This document shows, one piece after another, positions 32,222-33,055 of a stretch of DNA of 33,055 bases (position 1 is the first letter of the stretch; each line of letters opens with the position of its first letter). The DNA is from an uncultured Hyphomicrobiales bacterium (GTDB taxonomy: Bacteria; Pseudomonadota; Alphaproteobacteria; Rhizobiales; Beijerinckiaceae): the NCBI GenBank assembly GCA_903884435.1, contig CAISEY010000018.1, forward strand, positions 1 to 33,055, read 5' to 3'. Below the pieces are notes generated by a model, which saw only the letters and a list, made by a program, of their open reading frames with translations, ran no database searches and was not told where the DNA came from. The position numbers and the translations under genes were made by a program.

Positions 32222-32235
32222 TGTCCCGCGGGACA
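32222..32235. promoter_or_regulatory. Perfect 14-bp palindrome between the methyltransferase and livH
   Basis: TGTCCCGCGGGACA is an uninterrupted palindrome in the 96-bp gap before livH, 64 bp upstream of its ATG. It could be an operator for the Liv operon or for a methyltransferase-related regulator, or act as a short hairpin terminator after the methyltransferase gene. Confidence 0.35.
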
Positions 32236-32299
32236 GGCGACACTCCGCCCGCGGTCACGCTCCCGCCATGAATCGCGCAAGAGGCCGCTTCCGGACCGC

Positions 32300-33055
32300 A
32301 TGGAAAACTTCCTACAGCAACTCATCAACGGACTGACGCTCGGCTCGATCTACGGGCTCATCGCCATCGGCTACACGATGGTCTTCGGCATCATCGGCAT
32401 GGTGAACTTCGCCCATGGCGATCTGTTCATGCTGTCGGGCTTCATCGCGCTGATCGTTTTTCTGGCGCTGACTCAAATGCTCGGCGTCGTCTCGATGCCC
32501 ATCGCCTTTCTCGTCGTGCTGCTCGCCGCGATGGTCGTCACGGGCCTGTGGAACTGGGCGATCGAGCGCGTCGCCTACCGGCCCCTGCGCGGCTCGTTCC
32601 GCCTCGCGCCGCTGATCTCCGCCATCGGCATGTCGATCTTCCTCGCCAATTTCGTGCAGGTCGCCCAGGGCCCGCGCAACAAGGCGGCGCCCGGCCTCTT
32701 CACCGACCTCATCCGCCTCACCGACGGCCCCTTCGCCGTGACGATTTCGTGGAAGCAGATCGTCATCATGGCGGTGACGGCGGGGCTGCTCGCGATCTTC
32801 TGGTTCGTCGTGCAGAAGACGCCGCTCGGCCGCGCCCAGCGCGCCTGCGAACAGGACCGCAAGATGGCGGCGCTGCTCGGCGTCGACGTGGACCGCACGA
32901 TTTCCCTGACTTTCGTCATCGGCGCGGCGCTCGCCGCCGTCGCGGGCACGCTCTACATGGTTTATTATGGCGTGCTGCATTTCAACGACGGCTTCGTGCC
33001 GGGCGTGAAGGCCTTTACCGCGGCGGTGCTTGGCGGCATCGGCTCGCTGCCCGGC
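32300..33055 (+). CDS. livH: Branched-chain amino acid ABC transporter permease LivH-like, 3' partial
   Basis: 252 codons are visible before the right edge cuts the gene. The LivH family is clear: 'NGLTLGSIYGLIAIGYTMVFGIIGMVNFAHGDLFMLSGFIAL' covers the first two helices and the conserved 'GMVNFAHGD' loop. 'YRPLRGSFRLAPLISAIGMSIFLANFVQ', the coupling loop 'TPLGRAQRACEQDRKMAALLGVDVDR' and 'FVIGAALAAVAGTLYMVYYG' follow, with 'GFVPGVKAFTAAVLGGIGSLPG' at the edge. It forms the inner-membrane channel with LivM for branched-chain amino acids, or for related substrates such as amides and aromatic acids in some members. The rest of the operon (livM, livG, livF) presumably lies beyond the window. Confidence 0.92.
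   Translation, partial: MENFLQQLINGLTLGSIYGLIAIGYTMVFGIIGMVNFAHGDLFMLSGFIALIVFLALTQMLGVVSMPIAFLVVLLAAMVVTGLWNWAIERVAYRPLRGSFRLAPLISAIGMSIFLANFVQVAQGPRNKAAPGLFTDLIRLTDGPFAVTISWKQIVIMAVTAGLLAIFWFVVQKTPLGRAQRACEQDRKMAALLGVDVDRTISLTFVIGAALAAVAGTLYMVYYGVLHFNDGFVPGVKAFTAAVLGGIGSLPG

Overview
The window is high-GC DNA with dense, overlapping genes, GGAG-type ribosome binding sites and occasional GTG/TTG starts. The gene content (SfsA, methionine aminopeptidase next to RadC, GGDEF-EAL signalling, XdhC/MoxR/CoxE molybdo-enzyme accessory genes, beta-ketoadipate genes, a Liv permease) fits an alphaproteobacterium, most likely a Hyphomicrobiales member. A Methylocystaceae/Beijerinckiaceae-like host is a guess from style and content, not something the sequence proves. 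No intergenic stretch exceeds about 230 bp. I saw no rRNA, tRNA, CRISPR array or insertion sequence.

Left part (1-10.2 kb). A sulfatase-fold membrane enzyme enters from the left edge. Next come a lower-GC PD-(D/E)XK nuclease-like gene that looks imported, a CinA-N/MoCF domain protein and SfsA. SfsA converges on a GTG-started FkbM methyltransferase. A three-gene copper module follows (DUF2946-like, YcnI, CopC-CopD fusion), facing a diheme cytochrome c. Then come methionine aminopeptidase, interrupted by an in-frame TGA, and RadC, overlapping by 4 bp.

Middle part (10.4-25 kb). After a GGDEF-EAL protein comes a long dispersed cluster, mostly on the minus strand, for a molybdenum hydroxylase. 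The structural genes are coxS, coxL and coxM. The accessory genes are moxR/coxD, a YkgJ-type Cys-cluster gene, coxE, an XdhC N-domain protein, an XdhC C-domain protein, a molybdopterin-binding protein and a MocA-like nucleotidyltransferase. A CoxG-like protein lies at 28.6-29.0 kb. Two plus-strand insertions break the cluster: a diheme cytochrome c with a DUF1330 protein, and an acyltransferase with a small membrane ORF. The CoxL active-site loop reads AYRGAGR (form II), not the Cys-containing CO dehydrogenase loop, so the substrate is unknown.

Right part (24.9-33 kb). An M91-like metallopeptidase gene has a TAA exactly at the catalytic Glu codon of its HExxH motif. It is followed by an orphan solute-binding protein with a TTG start, an OmpA-domain-like protein of unknown role and a SnoaL-like protein. 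After CoxG come a PcaD-like hydrolase with a histone-H1-like tail coupled to PcaC, a Vsr-cytosine methyltransferase pair without a visible restriction enzyme, and the start of a LivH permease cut by the right edge.
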